Of a stretch of 64,000 bases of DNA, positions 39,796-49,417 are shown piece by piece. The DNA comes from Rhodococcus pseudokoreensis. GTDB lineage: Bacteria > Actinomycetota > Actinomycetes > Mycobacteriales > Mycobacteriaceae. Location: contig NZ_CP070617.1 of NCBI RefSeq assembly GCF_017068395.1, positions 1 to 64,000 on the forward strand. The letters run 5' to 3'. The notes under the pieces are model-generated. The model worked only from the letters and a program-made list of their open reading frames with translations, was not told the origin of the DNA and did no database searches. The position numbers were made by a program, and so were the translations under genes. Positions within the stretch are counted from its first letter, which is position 1; each line of letters starts with the position of its first letter.

Positions 39796-41955
39796 ATGGT
39801 TCGTCGTGGACTGCTGGTGGCGCTGATCTCGGCGTTGCTGATGCTCGTGGGCGGCGGTGTGGCCTCCGCACTCTGCGCCCCGCCGAGTGGGAACTCGGGG
39901 GGCGGGGCCGCAGCCGCACCGGTCGATGGGGCGTCACTGCCACAGGGATTCCCGGCGGACCTTCGCCAGTTCGTGGCCGGCACGGACGAATTCCGGGCCG
40001 GGCCGTGGTTCTCTGGCCCGTGTGCAAGTAAGGGCGGCGACCTGGGCGCATACATCAATACCGCGTTCGGGCAGGAGGACCGGCTGTTGTGGTGGTCCGA
40101 TCCGGAGAACCAGAACAGCGGCGTCGAACCGGCGCACGGCGACCTGCCGCGGGTCTTCCCGTATGACGACACCGCGTACAAGATGCCCGAGGGCACGTGC
40201 GCGGACGATGTGAAGTCCTGGGCGACCCCGTCGTCGTCGAACCCGTGGGGGTTCACCTGGGCGACCGAGCCGGACCGGGCTTCGGTCGATGCGATGGTCG
40301 CCTCGGCCGCCGAACGCGGTGACGTCCCCCCTCAGGCATGGTCGACGCCCTGCAAGATGGACGGCGACAAGACCGGGATGTTCTGTGCCCACGCGTTCTT
40401 CGTCGACTGCTCCAAGACCGACGGGTTCAACTCCAGTAGCCAGTGCCAAGGCTGGAACCGCGCAGTGGGAACACTGTTCGGGGGCACGGCGAACTGGATC
40501 AATCAGAACACCTCGTTCGCTGACGTGCTCGGTGATCGGTTCACCAGCACCGACATGTTTCAGGCCGGCAAATGGGTGCTCAACTTCGACATGGCGCTGG
40601 CCAAGGGCGTGATCAATGCGGCCGGCGGAATGGTCGACTTCGCGACGAACCCCTCGGGGTTCGCCGGGAAGTGGGCCAACGATTTCAAAGCCGGAGCCGT
40701 GGACATGTCGACCAAGACACTCGAGTCGATGACGTGCTCGCATTCCTTCGACCCGACCGCACCGTGGTTCCGCTCGCTGTACGCGACGTCGATGGCATTC
40801 GGGTTCCTGGTGATGGCAATCATGGCGGTCGCCACGGTTGTGCGGTCCGGTCACAAAGGTTCGCCGAAAGAGCTGGCGGAGTCGTTGTTCCAGTATCTGC
40901 CGATCTCAATTTTCGTTGCCACCTTCGTACCCGGGCTGGCGTGGTTCATCCTGAGCATCACCGAAGCCGGTGCCGACGTCCTCGCCGGCCTCCTGGGCCA
41001 GTCGACCGGCACGATCGTCGCCAACGTCAACACCTTCGGTGGGGCGACGGCCGACAACTTCTTCGGCGGCGCTGTCGGCGGAATGATCCTGTTCTTGGGT
41101 CTCGTCGTCGCCGCGCTGATGCTGTGGCTAGGGATGCAGATACACCAGTACGGGATGCCTCTGTCACTGGTCGCCGCGGGCCTCAGCCTGTTCATGCTGA
41201 TGCATCCGAAGTATCGGAAGAAAGCCCTGGCCCCGCTGTTCGTGTTCCTGGCTCTGGCGTTGTCGGTTCCCGTGCTGTTCCTGCTGTTGGCTGTGATCTT
41301 CGGTACCGCGAACGCCGTGTGGGGCAGCGAAGGTGACACGGCCATCGGCATGGCCAGCCAGGTGCTGTTCGTCGCACTGGGGATGGCACTCGCGGCCCTG
41401 GCCCCATGGGGCTTGCTCAAGTGGGCACCCGTATTGCCGACGAGAGCGGATTCCGAGGACATCGGTAGCCCCGGCCCCGGGGTCGGCAGCGAGATCGTCG
41501 GTGCCGCAGGCAACTACATGATGTACCAGCGCGGCGGTGGCGGTGGCGGTGGCGGTGTCGGCGGCGAGCAACCGGCCATGCGCTCGGACGTCGGCAGCCA
41601 GACCGCAGCCGGACTTCCCGGTTCCAGCCCAGATGGTGGTGGCCAGCCTGGCCCGATGCAGGCGGCCTACCAGGAGCGCGGCGATTTGTCGTCGGCCGGA
41701 CACCATTCGGGAAGTTCTGGCAACGGAGAGATCGCCGGCGCACGCGCCGGGGTGCACGGTTCCGGGGAAGCGGCTGGCAGTGCAGCGTCCGCAGGCGGTA
41801 GCGGTGCGGCCTCCGCAGGGGGCACCGCAGCGGCAGGCGCAGCAACAGGCGGCGTCGCGACGGGTGTGGCGGTCGCCGCCCAAGCCGCCTCGGCCGCGAT
41901 CACGAAGGCGAAGAGTACCGCGGACAACGCGGCCGAAACCGCAGACGACAATTAG
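39796..41955 (+). CDS. VirB6/TrbL-like polytopic channel protein
   Basis: The 719-residue protein has a signal peptide (LLVALISALLMLVGGGVASA), an exterior Cys-containing domain of about 300 residues (for example CADDVKSW, CKMDGDKTGMFC, CSKTDGFNSSSQC), then six or more membrane helices from about residue 335 (LYATSMAFGFLVMAIMAVAT ... VALGMALAALAPWGLL) and a Gly/Ala/Ser-rich cytoplasmic tail. This matches the large VirB6-like proteins of actinobacterial secretion systems. GGGGAGGGG precedes the ATG. It forms the inner-membrane channel core. Confidence 0.85.
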   Translation: MVRRGLLVALISALLMLVGGGVASALCAPPSGNSGGGAAAAPVDGASLPQGFPADLRQFVAGTDEFRAGPWFSGPCASKGGDLGAYINTAFGQEDRLLWWSDPENQNSGVEPAHGDLPRVFPYDDTAYKMPEGTCADDVKSWATPSSSNPWGFTWATEPDRASVDAMVASAAERGDVPPQAWSTPCKMDGDKTGMFCAHAFFVDCSKTDGFNSSSQCQGWNRAVGTLFGGTANWINQNTSFADVLGDRFTSTDMFQAGKWVLNFDMALAKGVINAAGGMVDFATNPSGFAGKWANDFKAGAVDMSTKTLESMTCSHSFDPTAPWFRSLYATSMAFGFLVMAIMAVATVVRSGHKGSPKELAESLFQYLPISIFVATFVPGLAWFILSITEAGADVLAGLLGQSTGTIVANVNTFGGATADNFFGGAVGGMILFLGLVVAALMLWLGMQIHQYGMPLSLVAAGLSLFMLMHPKYRKKALAPLFVFLALALSVPVLFLLLAVIFGTANAVWGSEGDTAIGMASQVLFVALGMALAALAPWGLLKWAPVLPTRADSEDIGSPGPGVGSEIVGAAGNYMMYQRGGGGGGGGVGGEQPAMRSDVGSQTAAGLPGSSPDGGGQPGPMQAAYQERGDLSSAGHHSGSSGNGEIAGARAGVHGSGEAAGSAASAGGSGAASAGGTAAAGAATGGVATGVAVAAQAASAAITKAKSTADNAAETADDN

Positions 41956-41970
41956 AAGGGATCGCGGGCG

Positions 41971-42027
41971 ATGAGGACATTCAGGATGGAATGCCGCCAT
42001 CTGCTGAGGGTGGAGGCTTCGCGGTGA
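41971..42027 (+). CDS. 18-residue coupling ORF before the SCO6880-like gene
   Basis: ATG at 41971 after GAAGGGATCGCGGGCG opens MRTFRMECRHLLRVEASR, whose stop overlaps the GTG of the next gene as GTGA. Such a short upstream ORF can couple translation of the SCO6880-like gene to that of the VirB6-like gene. Support is positional only. Confidence 0.35.
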   Translation: MRTFRMECRHLLRVEASR

Positions 42028-43634
42028 GCGCGGACGTAGGCGGGATCCGCACCGCGAACCTCGGCGGCGAGGTCGGACGGCGTGGGTTGCTGGGGATGAA
42101 CCCTGTGCTGGCGGCGGTGTGGGGTGTCGCGGTCGCGTGTGCGGTGGCGTCGTTCCTGTTCATCGGTGGGATGACCGGCGGTGCGGTCGGGATCGCGATC
42201 GGCGCAGTCGTCGGATCTACCACGTGGTCGTCCGATGATCAGCCGTCTCGCGCCGAGCGGGGGCTGCTGGGCTGGCGTGATCGGCGGCGCCGTAAGCACG
42301 GTGAGCACATCTTCTGGTCGGCGGCTGACCGCGGCGAGGTGACCGGAGTCCCGGCGCCGGCCTACGACCCTGCCGCGGACCCGGCCTGGGAACTGCCGTT
42401 CTTCTGCGGCCGGGTGGAACCGCTGCCGCTGGCCGAGACCGGGTTCGACGCCCTGTTCATCCTCCGCCATTCCAACCCGGGCGAGAAGAACAACTACCTG
42501 TCGGTCACCCTCGCCGTCGAAGGAGTCAAGGGTGGGTTGCAGTCGAACTCCTCGTATGCCGCGGTGTGGCGCAGCTTCGGTTATGTGCAGGCAGAATTGG
42601 CCAAGGCCGGCTCCTTCATCCGCGGTGTCCATATGCTGCACCGATCGGTCCCGGCAGATATCACCCCGCACATCAAGTGGTATCAGGATCGGATCGTCGT
42701 CGACCCGCACCTGAACCTAGAAATGCTGGCGGCGAACTACGACCAGGTCATCGAGCAGGTCCAGCCGCTTGCCGAGGAACACCGGGTGTATGTGGTCGTG
42801 AAGATACCGGTGAGCAATGAGTTCATCACCGAGGCCCGCACCCGCGACGAGTTCGGCGGCGTGCGCCGCGCCGAGGTCGGGTGGGCGTCGGTGGTCAAAG
42901 ACGAACTCGAACGCCTGGAGCGACTGCTTTCCGGCGCCGGATGGGGCCGAATCGAGGTTCTCGGCGAGCGACGAACCGCCGCGCTGATTCGGGCTCTGCA
43001 GAACCCCGACTACGCCCTCGACGACGACCGTGACGTGGACTGGGAAACATGCTGGCAGTCCTACATCGGAGGTACCGACTCCGTGGTGGTGGCCGGTAAG
43101 TGGCATACCCGCTGCGCGCAGGTACCGCCCGGCGCGATCGCGCCTGCCGAGTTGGGGCCGCTGTGGCTTCAACCGCTGTTGGTCGGTGTCGAGGCGGACG
43201 AGGGCCGCGAAGACCTCCCCCGGGCATCGACCATCCGCACGGTGTCGGTACGCATCGACTTCATTCCCGATGTGATGGCCCGGGCGGAGGCGATCAAGGA
43301 CGTCACCCAAGACGTCTCGACCCGGATCCGGAACCGAAAAAAGGGGAAGATCTCCGACGGAACGGCCGAGGTGATGCTGTCGGCGTCCGAACGCCGCAAC
43401 ACCGACCTTCGCCCGGGATCTGGAGTGCACGGCTCGGCCTATTCGATGGCGATCTCGGTCACCGGCCGCGACGAGGAGGACCTGCGGCGGGCGTGCCTGC
43501 GGGTCGAGCACGCTGCCGGGTCCTCGGTAATCAATCGGTTGGCCTGGCAGGACAACTGGCATGACATCGCCCAGGTGTCGACGTTGCCGCTGTGCCGCGG
43601 CATGGCCGGGGTCAAAGCCGCGCGCACCGCATAG
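42024..43634 (+). CDS. SCO6880-like secretion protein (VirB3/VirB4 N-part)
   Basis: The 536-residue protein starts with a short cytoplasmic segment, two membrane helices (VLAAVWGVAVACAVASFLFI and MTGGAVGIAIGAVVGST, PrgI/VirB3-like) and continues as the soluble N-terminal half of a VirB4-type protein (GRVEPLPLAETGFDALFIL, TRDEFGGVRRAEVGWASVV). It has no P-loop. The ATPase half is encoded by the next gene, so the VirB4 function is split in two chains. GTG at 42024 is chosen for GGAGG at seven bases. Confidence 0.86.
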   Translation: MSADVGGIRTANLGGEVGRRGLLGMNPVLAAVWGVAVACAVASFLFIGGMTGGAVGIAIGAVVGSTTWSSDDQPSRAERGLLGWRDRRRRKHGEHIFWSAADRGEVTGVPAPAYDPAADPAWELPFFCGRVEPLPLAETGFDALFILRHSNPGEKNNYLSVTLAVEGVKGGLQSNSSYAAVWRSFGYVQAELAKAGSFIRGVHMLHRSVPADITPHIKWYQDRIVVDPHLNLEMLAANYDQVIEQVQPLAEEHRVYVVVKIPVSNEFITEARTRDEFGGVRRAEVGWASVVKDELERLERLLSGAGWGRIEVLGERRTAALIRALQNPDYALDDDRDVDWETCWQSYIGGTDSVVVAGKWHTRCAQVPPGAIAPAELGPLWLQPLLVGVEADEGREDLPRASTIRTVSVRIDFIPDVMARAEAIKDVTQDVSTRIRNRKKGKISDGTAEVMLSASERRNTDLRPGSGVHGSAYSMAISVTGRDEEDLRRACLRVEHAAGSSVINRLAWQDNWHDIAQVSTLPLCRGMAGVKAARTA

Positions 43635-43678
43635 CTCGACTCCTTCACTCGTCCGACTTCTGAAAAAGGGGTTCCCCA

Positions 43679-45112
43679 ATGACGCTGACCGAATACGAGA
43701 CCCGCCCGCAGGGCTCCGCCGCGGAAGAGGGCGAGGTCAATCAGCCGCAGCCCGCGTGGGCACCACCACCGCGCCGGCCGTTGCCGAAGCGGCGCAAGGG
43801 CCTGGATCGCCTCGGCTGGTATGAGCCGAAGGTGCAGCCGGTGCTGAGCAGTACCCGGCAAACGGAGGGGTTACACCTGGCGATGACTCGCCGCCCCTCG
43901 GGAAACGCGGGCATCATCAACGGCATCGATGCCACCTCGTCATCGTTGGTGTGTGTCGACCAGTTCTCCGCCTACGGCGAGGAAATCCAGAACATCAACG
44001 TCGCCGTGCTCGGTTCGATCGGGGTAGGAAAAACCTCGAATATGAAGACGATTTACGGGCTGCGGCAAATGCCGCTGGGCCGGCAGGTCGTCAACATCGA
44101 CAAAAAGCGGCAGGCCGGTCGCGGCGAGTACGGGGTGATCGCCGACGCGGTGGGCTCTCCGTCAATCCGGTTCACCACCGGTGCCAATCACGGCCCGCGC
44201 CTGAACCTTCTCGATCCGGCGATCGCACTGAGCGGTGTTCACGGTGACGCCGAAATGCGCCCAGCCGGTCAAAGTGAGCTGCTCTACGCAGTCCTCGAGG
44301 ACACCATGGGCCGGCCCCTGCGAGAGGAGGAGCGCGGCGCGATCTCCAACGTTCTGCCGATCGTCACCGAGCGGAAGGCCCGGGCGGGGGAGGAGCCGGT
44401 GATCGGTGACCTCGCCGAGCGGATGTTCAATCCTGAGCCGGGCGATTTCGACTCGTCCGGGATCTGGAAAGAGCAAGCCCAGTGGTGGGGTCGCGACGTC
44501 GCGTTGGCGTTGCGGCGGCTGTCCGCAGCTGACCTGGCCGGGCTGGTCGACGCTCCCACCACTCCGGACGTGCACGAGGCCCTCACTCACCCCTTCGTGC
44601 ACTTCGACGTGTGCGACCTCCCGGATTCCGGGCCCGCGCTGCGGGTGGTCATGACCGTCATCAACACCTGGTTGGCCAATCGTCTTGCCGCCCGCTCGTC
44701 GAACTTTCAGCAGACCGAACTGCTGATCGAGGAGGGCTGGCATGTTGCCGCCGGCTCGACCGGGGAGCTGTTCCGCTCGAACATGAAGCTCAGCCGCGGT
44801 CTGGGCCTGTCCACGGTCTCTGCGTTCCATCACATCTCCGACTTCCCGAAGGACAGCCCCGCGCGGGCGCTGATGCAGGAGTCCTCGATCGTTTACCTGT
44901 ACAAGCAGGACAAGCATGACGACGCCGTGGCATGCACCGAAATGTTCCAGCTTCCCGCCGGATCGACCGAAACGTTGATGGAACTCGGCCCGGGTCAGTG
45001 CCTGGTCAAGATCGGCAACCGTGACCCGATCCTCATGCGCCACATCCGCTCACCCCTGGAGTGGAAGATCACCAACTCCGACTCCGCGATCACCGGAAAG
45101 GTCGTGTCATGA
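43679..45112 (+). CDS. VirB4-like ATPase of the secretion system
   Basis: The 477-residue protein contains AVLGSIGVGKTSNMKTIYGL (Walker A) preceded by an actinobacterial VirB4-type start (EPKVQPVLSSTRQTEGLHLA), and LLIEEGWHVA in the Walker B position with catalytic Glu pair. It powers assembly and transfer through the channel, acting with the SCO6880-like protein, which supplies the missing N-terminal half. Its stop overlaps the start of the coupling protein gene (ATGA), showing tight co-translation. Confidence 0.9.
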   Translation: MTLTEYETRPQGSAAEEGEVNQPQPAWAPPPRRPLPKRRKGLDRLGWYEPKVQPVLSSTRQTEGLHLAMTRRPSGNAGIINGIDATSSSLVCVDQFSAYGEEIQNINVAVLGSIGVGKTSNMKTIYGLRQMPLGRQVVNIDKKRQAGRGEYGVIADAVGSPSIRFTTGANHGPRLNLLDPAIALSGVHGDAEMRPAGQSELLYAVLEDTMGRPLREEERGAISNVLPIVTERKARAGEEPVIGDLAERMFNPEPGDFDSSGIWKEQAQWWGRDVALALRRLSAADLAGLVDAPTTPDVHEALTHPFVHFDVCDLPDSGPALRVVMTVINTWLANRLAARSSNFQQTELLIEEGWHVAAGSTGELFRSNMKLSRGLGLSTVSAFHHISDFPKDSPARALMQESSIVYLYKQDKHDDAVACTEMFQLPAGSTETLMELGPGQCLVKIGNRDPILMRHIRSPLEWKITNSDSAITGKVVS

Positions 45113-47007
45113 GCCCCGCCGCACCACAGCGCACCGCGGTACCACCGCCGCCGGGCAAGCCGATGTTCGACCCGTTCACTGCGAGCGTGGTCCTATTCGG
45201 TGTGCTGGCGGTGGTGTCCCTGTTTGGCGGTGCGGCGCTCTCCGGTGTCTTCGCCGGGCACGGTGTGGCCGTTCCGCGGGGTGTGATGAGCACCGTCCTG
45301 GCCTGGGTCAAGAACCCGGGGGATCCCGCGGCGGCGTGGCCGAGCGACCCGCGGCCGGGATCGGCGGTGTCGGTCTACGTGTGCGCCGTGGTGATCATGC
45401 TGCTGTTCGGGTCGTTGTGGGCGTGGCTGGTGATCGAGATCGGTGCCCGCCGTGATCGCAAGCGCCTCGGGGGCGGCCTCGCCTCGAATGATCAGATGCG
45501 CGGGGTACTCGATGAGCTGGGCGGCAAACGATCCGCGTTGCGTACGCGCAATTCCCTGGTCGACGCCGCGTTGAAGGAGCACGGTGGCAAAAAGCTGTCC
45601 AGGCGGGCCAAAGAGAAGGTTTTGGACCGAGCCGCCGACAAGCTCGAGACCACCGAATTGGTGATCAAAGTCGGGTACAACACCGCCGACCGGCGACTCG
45701 TCGTCGTCCACAACAAGGACGTCGTGCTGGTCATCGGCCCCACAGGTGGCGGAAAGACGTGGCGCGTGGCGTGTGGGCTGGTGCTCACCGCCCCGGGCAC
45801 GGTCCTCGTCACCACCACCAAAGGCGACCTGCTGTCCGCGACCTACCTGGCCCGGTCCCGGCGAGGCCGTGTCGCGGTCTTCGACCCCGAGGGGATCAGT
45901 GGTTGGCCGCCCAGCGGGCAGATCCGATGGTCCATCATCTCGGGCTGCGAGGACGAGGACACCGCAAAGCGGCGAGCCGCAGCCCTGGTCGCAGCCCGAC
46001 CGATGGGCGCTGGCACCAAGAATGGCGGTTTCTTCCAGCGTCGCGCCGCTGTGATCGTGCGCTGCTACCTGCATGCCGCAGCAGTGGACGGCAAACGGCT
46101 CTCCGATGTGCGGAGGTGGGTCGCGACCGGACGCGGCGCGCAAGAGCCCCGCCACATCCTCGAACAACACAATGCGAGCTGGCTCGCCGACCTCGTCAAT
46201 GTGCTCGACGGTGGCTCCGACGATGCCTCCGGCGACGTAATGAGCACGGTCGATGACATCTTCGACCCGCTGTCGTCTCCGAAGCTCCTCGCCGCCTGCG
46301 ACGCCGACGCCGACGAATCATTCGACGTCTCCACCTTCCTCGACAGTGAATGCGACTCCCTGTACTTGATCAGCGAGGGCGAGTCGGAGTCGATCGCTCC
46401 ATTCGTCGCGGCCCTGGCAAACGAGGTGCACCACGTCGCCAAGCGCAAGGCACAACGCAAACCCGGTCGCCGCTGGGACCCTCCAGTCCGGATGGTCCTC
46501 GATGAGATGTGCAACGTGGCACCCATTCCGAACATTTCCCAGAAGATGACTGACTCAGGCGGACAGGGTCTCAACATCTGGGCCTTCGTCCACAACATCG
46601 ACCAGATCCGCGACCGATTCGGTCGCGAACAGGCCGGGGCACTGGTCAAGGCGGCGGTGGGCCGGCTAATCCTGCCCGGTTTGCAGTCGGTCGACGATCT
46701 CGAGGACATATCCCGCCTACTCGGCCAAACCACCCAGTGGCGTCAGTCCGCCGGCGCCGACGGTCGGCCCAGCTATTCGGAGTACGAGAAGCCGATCATG
46801 TCGCCGAAGGAGATCCGCGAGATGGAGGAAGGTGAGGGGCTACTCGTCTACCGGAACAAACCCGGCATCAAGCTGCGGATGCCCGCGTACTGGGAAGAAT
46901 CCGCAATGGGAGAGCAGGTGGAACCGTCCCTCAAGCTGTGCGAGACGATCATCCGCGATCAGGAGATACCTGTCTCCGCTAAGCCCGACCCGGCCGATGC
47001 CCGATGA
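45109..47007 (+). CDS. TraG/VirD4-type coupling protein
   Basis: A 632-residue T4CP with two N-terminal membrane helices (VVLFGVLAVVSLFGGAALSG; VYVCAVVIMLLFGSLWAWLV), Walker A VLVIGPTGGGKTWRVA, Walker B VRMVLDEMCNVAPIPN, and QGLNIWAFVHNIDQIRDRFG, as in TraG proteins. It is the ATPase that hands the relaxase-DNA complex to the channel. ATG overlaps the VirB4-like stop, and its own stop overlaps the next ATG. Confidence 0.95.
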   Translation: MSPAAPQRTAVPPPPGKPMFDPFTASVVLFGVLAVVSLFGGAALSGVFAGHGVAVPRGVMSTVLAWVKNPGDPAAAWPSDPRPGSAVSVYVCAVVIMLLFGSLWAWLVIEIGARRDRKRLGGGLASNDQMRGVLDELGGKRSALRTRNSLVDAALKEHGGKKLSRRAKEKVLDRAADKLETTELVIKVGYNTADRRLVVVHNKDVVLVIGPTGGGKTWRVACGLVLTAPGTVLVTTTKGDLLSATYLARSRRGRVAVFDPEGISGWPPSGQIRWSIISGCEDEDTAKRRAAALVAARPMGAGTKNGGFFQRRAAVIVRCYLHAAAVDGKRLSDVRRWVATGRGAQEPRHILEQHNASWLADLVNVLDGGSDDASGDVMSTVDDIFDPLSSPKLLAACDADADESFDVSTFLDSECDSLYLISEGESESIAPFVAALANEVHHVAKRKAQRKPGRRWDPPVRMVLDEMCNVAPIPNISQKMTDSGGQGLNIWAFVHNIDQIRDRFGREQAGALVKAAVGRLILPGLQSVDDLEDISRLLGQTTQWRQSAGADGRPSYSEYEKPIMSPKEIREMEEGEGLLVYRNKPGIKLRMPAYWEESAMGEQVEPSLKLCETIIRDQEIPVSAKPDPADAR

Positions 47008-47657
47008 CGGCCGGCGATCGCCCCGACGGTGCACCTGAGAAGGTCCCGAATGCGTGGCTGTGGCACCGGATGGACCGCGACCGAGCCGCGGCGCTGTGGG
47101 TCGAGCTGGCCGAGTGGGTGCAGTGGCTTCGTGCGACCTACCAGTTCACGCAGGGCCACTTCCCTGCGTGCTGGTATCGGCACACCGCTGTTCGTGAGGA
47201 GCTGACCGCACTGATGGCCGCGCACAAGGCGGCATACGCCGACGATGCGGGACCCGACGCGTACCGGTCGGACATGACCGCGTGGCACACGCACGAATTC
47301 TGGCCCCTCATGAATCGGCTCAAATCAATCGGGAACTTCGCCGACTGCACCGCCGAGCAGTGCCACTACAAGCCCCGTGTCGTGGTGACAGTGCCAGGAC
47401 TTGAGGAATACATCGCCGACGACCTCGAAGACCGACCCGAACGGGCGGAAACATCCACCCCGCCGCAAGCGGTCGAGGCCGCCGACGACGGTGTGCCCGC
47501 GCAGGACATGGAGGCTGCGATCACCGCGGGCCTCGCCGAACTTGTCGACCCGCAAAAGCCGTACGGTCCGGCCCGATTCGAGGATCGGATCTGGATCTAC
47601 GACCGGAGGGCGAAGCGGTACCTTCCACAGCCCGACAGCAGCACCGACCCCAGCTAA
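47004..47657 (+). CDS. DUF4913 family protein
   Basis: ATG overlaps the coupling-protein stop (ATGA). The 217 residues show the DUF4913 pattern: ALWVELAEWVQWLRATY, FPACWYRHTAVREELTALMA, YRSDMTAWHTHEFWPLMNRL. A C-terminal extension of about 90 residues is acidic and then ends in WIYDRRAKRYLPQP. DUF4913 proteins usually follow traG-like genes in actinobacteria; their biochemical role is unknown. Confidence 0.85.
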   Translation: MTAGDRPDGAPEKVPNAWLWHRMDRDRAAALWVELAEWVQWLRATYQFTQGHFPACWYRHTAVREELTALMAAHKAAYADDAGPDAYRSDMTAWHTHEFWPLMNRLKSIGNFADCTAEQCHYKPRVVVTVPGLEEYIADDLEDRPERAETSTPPQAVEAADDGVPAQDMEAAITAGLAELVDPQKPYGPARFEDRIWIYDRRAKRYLPQPDSSTDPS

Positions 47658-47661
47658 ATCA

Positions 47662-47904
47662 ATGATGGCCGCGCAGCAGCACCGATCACGATCGGTGCGT
47701 GTTGGCGGCACCCAGACGCGGCCCGCCACGGGCACGCGCGGAGGTTATCCCGCCCGGATCCCCGCGTCACCCCGTGTGCGGTCTGCCGGTCACGGCCACC
47801 AAGGCAGTCGACTCCCCGCCCGGACGACGCCTTGGTGGCCGTCGATCAACCAAGACACGCACACCGATCGGTTCTACCCGCCACGAGAAGAGGAGCCACG
47901 ATGA
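47662..47904 (+). CDS. Doubtful small basic ORF
   Basis: An 80-residue ORF (starts MMAAQQHRSRSVRVGGTQTR, ends DRFYPPREEEPR) whose stop overlaps the next ATG as ATGA. It contains GGTQTR, also found in the doubtful ORF at 56727, and both precede their neighbour by a short stop/start overlap. No ribosome site and no family are recognised. Two palindromes lie within it (47678-47699 and 47793-47841). Confidence 0.3.
   Translation: MMAAQQHRSRSVRVGGTQTRPATGTRGGYPARIPASPRVRSAGHGHQGSRLPARTTPWWPSINQDTHTDRFYPPREEEPR
47793..47841. promoter_or_regulatory. Long-stem hairpin in the leader of the DUF1173 gene
   Basis: CGGCCACCAAGGC and GCCTTGGTGGCCG are perfect 13-bp arms with a 23-base loop, 60 bases before the ATG at 47901. 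A second palindrome, GCACCGATCacGATCGGTGC, lies at about 47678-47699. They could form a structured mRNA leader or a terminator. Confidence 0.5.
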
Positions 47905-49112
47905 GCACGTATCTGATCGGGTCGGAGACGCTCCCCGCACACAGTGAGGGCCTGCAAGACGTGCTCATCCGTGCGCGCGCGGCCGGGATGCGGCCACGCT
48001 GCCTGTGCACCCAGTCCGGGGTGGAGATGTATCTGGCGAAGGTCGGAGGCCGGTACATCGTCAAACGTATGCCCGGCTCCGGTGCCGAGCACCAGGCCGG
48101 ATGCGAGTCGTACGAGCCGCCGCCGGAGCTGTCCGGGCTGGGGCAGGTGCAGGGCAGCGCCATCACCGAAGACGCCGAGGACGGGGAGACCACACTCCGA
48201 CTGGGATTCTCCCTGTCCAAGACCGGCGGCAAAGCCGCACCCGACATGTCGGGCGGCGGATCCGACAGCGTCACGACGGACGGCACGAAACTGACGCTGC
48301 GGGCGATGCTGCACTACCTGTGGGAAGAGGCAGGATTCAACAAGTGGGTGCCCGCGATGGCCGGCCGCCGCAACTGGCCGGTGATCCGCAAGTATCTACT
48401 CGAGGCCGCGGCCGGGAAGAACGCCAAAGGCAAGGGGATCCTCGAAAGCCTCTACGTACCGGAGGCGTTCTCCCTCGACCGCAAGGCGGAGATCACGGGG
48501 CGGCGTATGCAGCAGATGATGGCTGTGGCGAGCGCCGGGACCGGTCGGCGGAAGCTGCTCCTGGCGGTCGGTGAGGTCAAGGAGATCGCGCAGACCCGGT
48601 TCGGGCACAAGATCATCCTCAAGCAGGTCGCGGACTGCCCGTTCATGATCAACGACGATCTCCACAAGCGGATGCTCAAGCGGTTCGAGGTCGAACTGGG
48701 CCTGTGGGATGCGGTCGAGGACTCGCACCTGCTGGTGATCGGCACGTTCGCGGTGGGCCGCACCGGCGTTGCCTCGTTCGAGGAACTGTCGCTGATGGTG
48801 GTGACCGAGAACTGGATCCCGTTCGAGAGCACATTCGACAAGATGGTGATCGACGCGATGACCAGCGCGAACCGGCCCTTCATGAAGGGGCTGCGCTACA
48901 ACCTGGCCTCTCCGGTTCCGCTGGCGTCGATCGTGGCCACCGATACGGCGCCCGAGCCCACTGCGCTGTACATCATCGCCCCAGACACCGACGACGAGCA
49001 GATAACCGTGGTCGACGAGTTAGCGGAGAGCAGCAGCCTGACATCGTGGATCTGGAACGCTGGCACCGATCCGATGCCGGCGCTACCAGCACCGAACACA
49101 AACCAAACCTAG
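47901..49112 (+). CDS. DUF1173 family protein
   Basis: The 403-residue protein matches DUF1173: RPRCLCTQSGVEMYLAKVGG, YIVKRMPGSGAEHQAGCESY (Cys/His residues that could bind zinc), then LRAMLHYLWEEAGFNKWVPA and a C-terminal half with VTENWIPFESTFDKMVIDAM. Members lie on conjugative plasmids and integrative elements; the function is not known. GAAGAGGAG precedes the ATG at 47901. It is the last gene of the plus-strand transfer run. Confidence 0.85.
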   Translation: MSTYLIGSETLPAHSEGLQDVLIRARAAGMRPRCLCTQSGVEMYLAKVGGRYIVKRMPGSGAEHQAGCESYEPPPELSGLGQVQGSAITEDAEDGETTLRLGFSLSKTGGKAAPDMSGGGSDSVTTDGTKLTLRAMLHYLWEEAGFNKWVPAMAGRRNWPVIRKYLLEAAAGKNAKGKGILESLYVPEAFSLDRKAEITGRRMQQMMAVASAGTGRRKLLLAVGEVKEIAQTRFGHKIILKQVADCPFMINDDLHKRMLKRFEVELGLWDAVEDSHLLVIGTFAVGRTGVASFEELSLMVVTENWIPFESTFDKMVIDAMTSANRPFMKGLRYNLASPVPLASIVATDTAPEPTALYIIAPDTDDEQITVVDELAESSSLTSWIWNAGTDPMPALPAPNTNQT

Positions 49113-49386
49113 AGAGCCCCACGATTCTTGGCGGTCCGTCGGTACTGTGGCTCGCACGCACGAAAAGCCACTAGAACCCGCAGCCTTCCGTCTCGGGAGT
49201 CAGTGAGAGCCTTGCCAGGTGCCACTATGAAAGATCGTTTGCTAAGCAATGGAAACACCTTCATTATCGGAAGTGCCCGAAGCAGTAGCTGAGGGAAGTG
49301 GTTCGTGTAGGAGGTCTCCGGGGCGTAAGCACCCACGTAGGCAGCCTCACCAGATGGTTTCCAGCCTTGCGCGCCCACCTTGACAG
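49113..49386. other. Gene-free region with a repeated 16-bp box
   Basis: CTTGCCAGGTGCCACT (49211-49226) is identical to 50842-50857, and the next bases agree as RTGARA. The two copies flank the two-gene unit 49418-50781 in direct orientation. TTGCCA may be part of a promoter. No gene is seen here. Confidence 0.5.
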
Positions 49387-49416
49387 GAGAGCCTGGCCCA
49401 TTAGGGCCAGGCTCTC
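49387..49416. terminator. Perfect 13-bp hairpin after the DUF3800-like gene
   Basis: GAGAGCCTGGCCC (49387-49399) and GGGCCAGGCTCTC (49404-49416) form a perfect stem with a four-base loop, one base past the minus-strand stop at 49418. Likely the terminator of that two-gene unit. Confidence 0.75.
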
Positions 49417-49417
49417 G

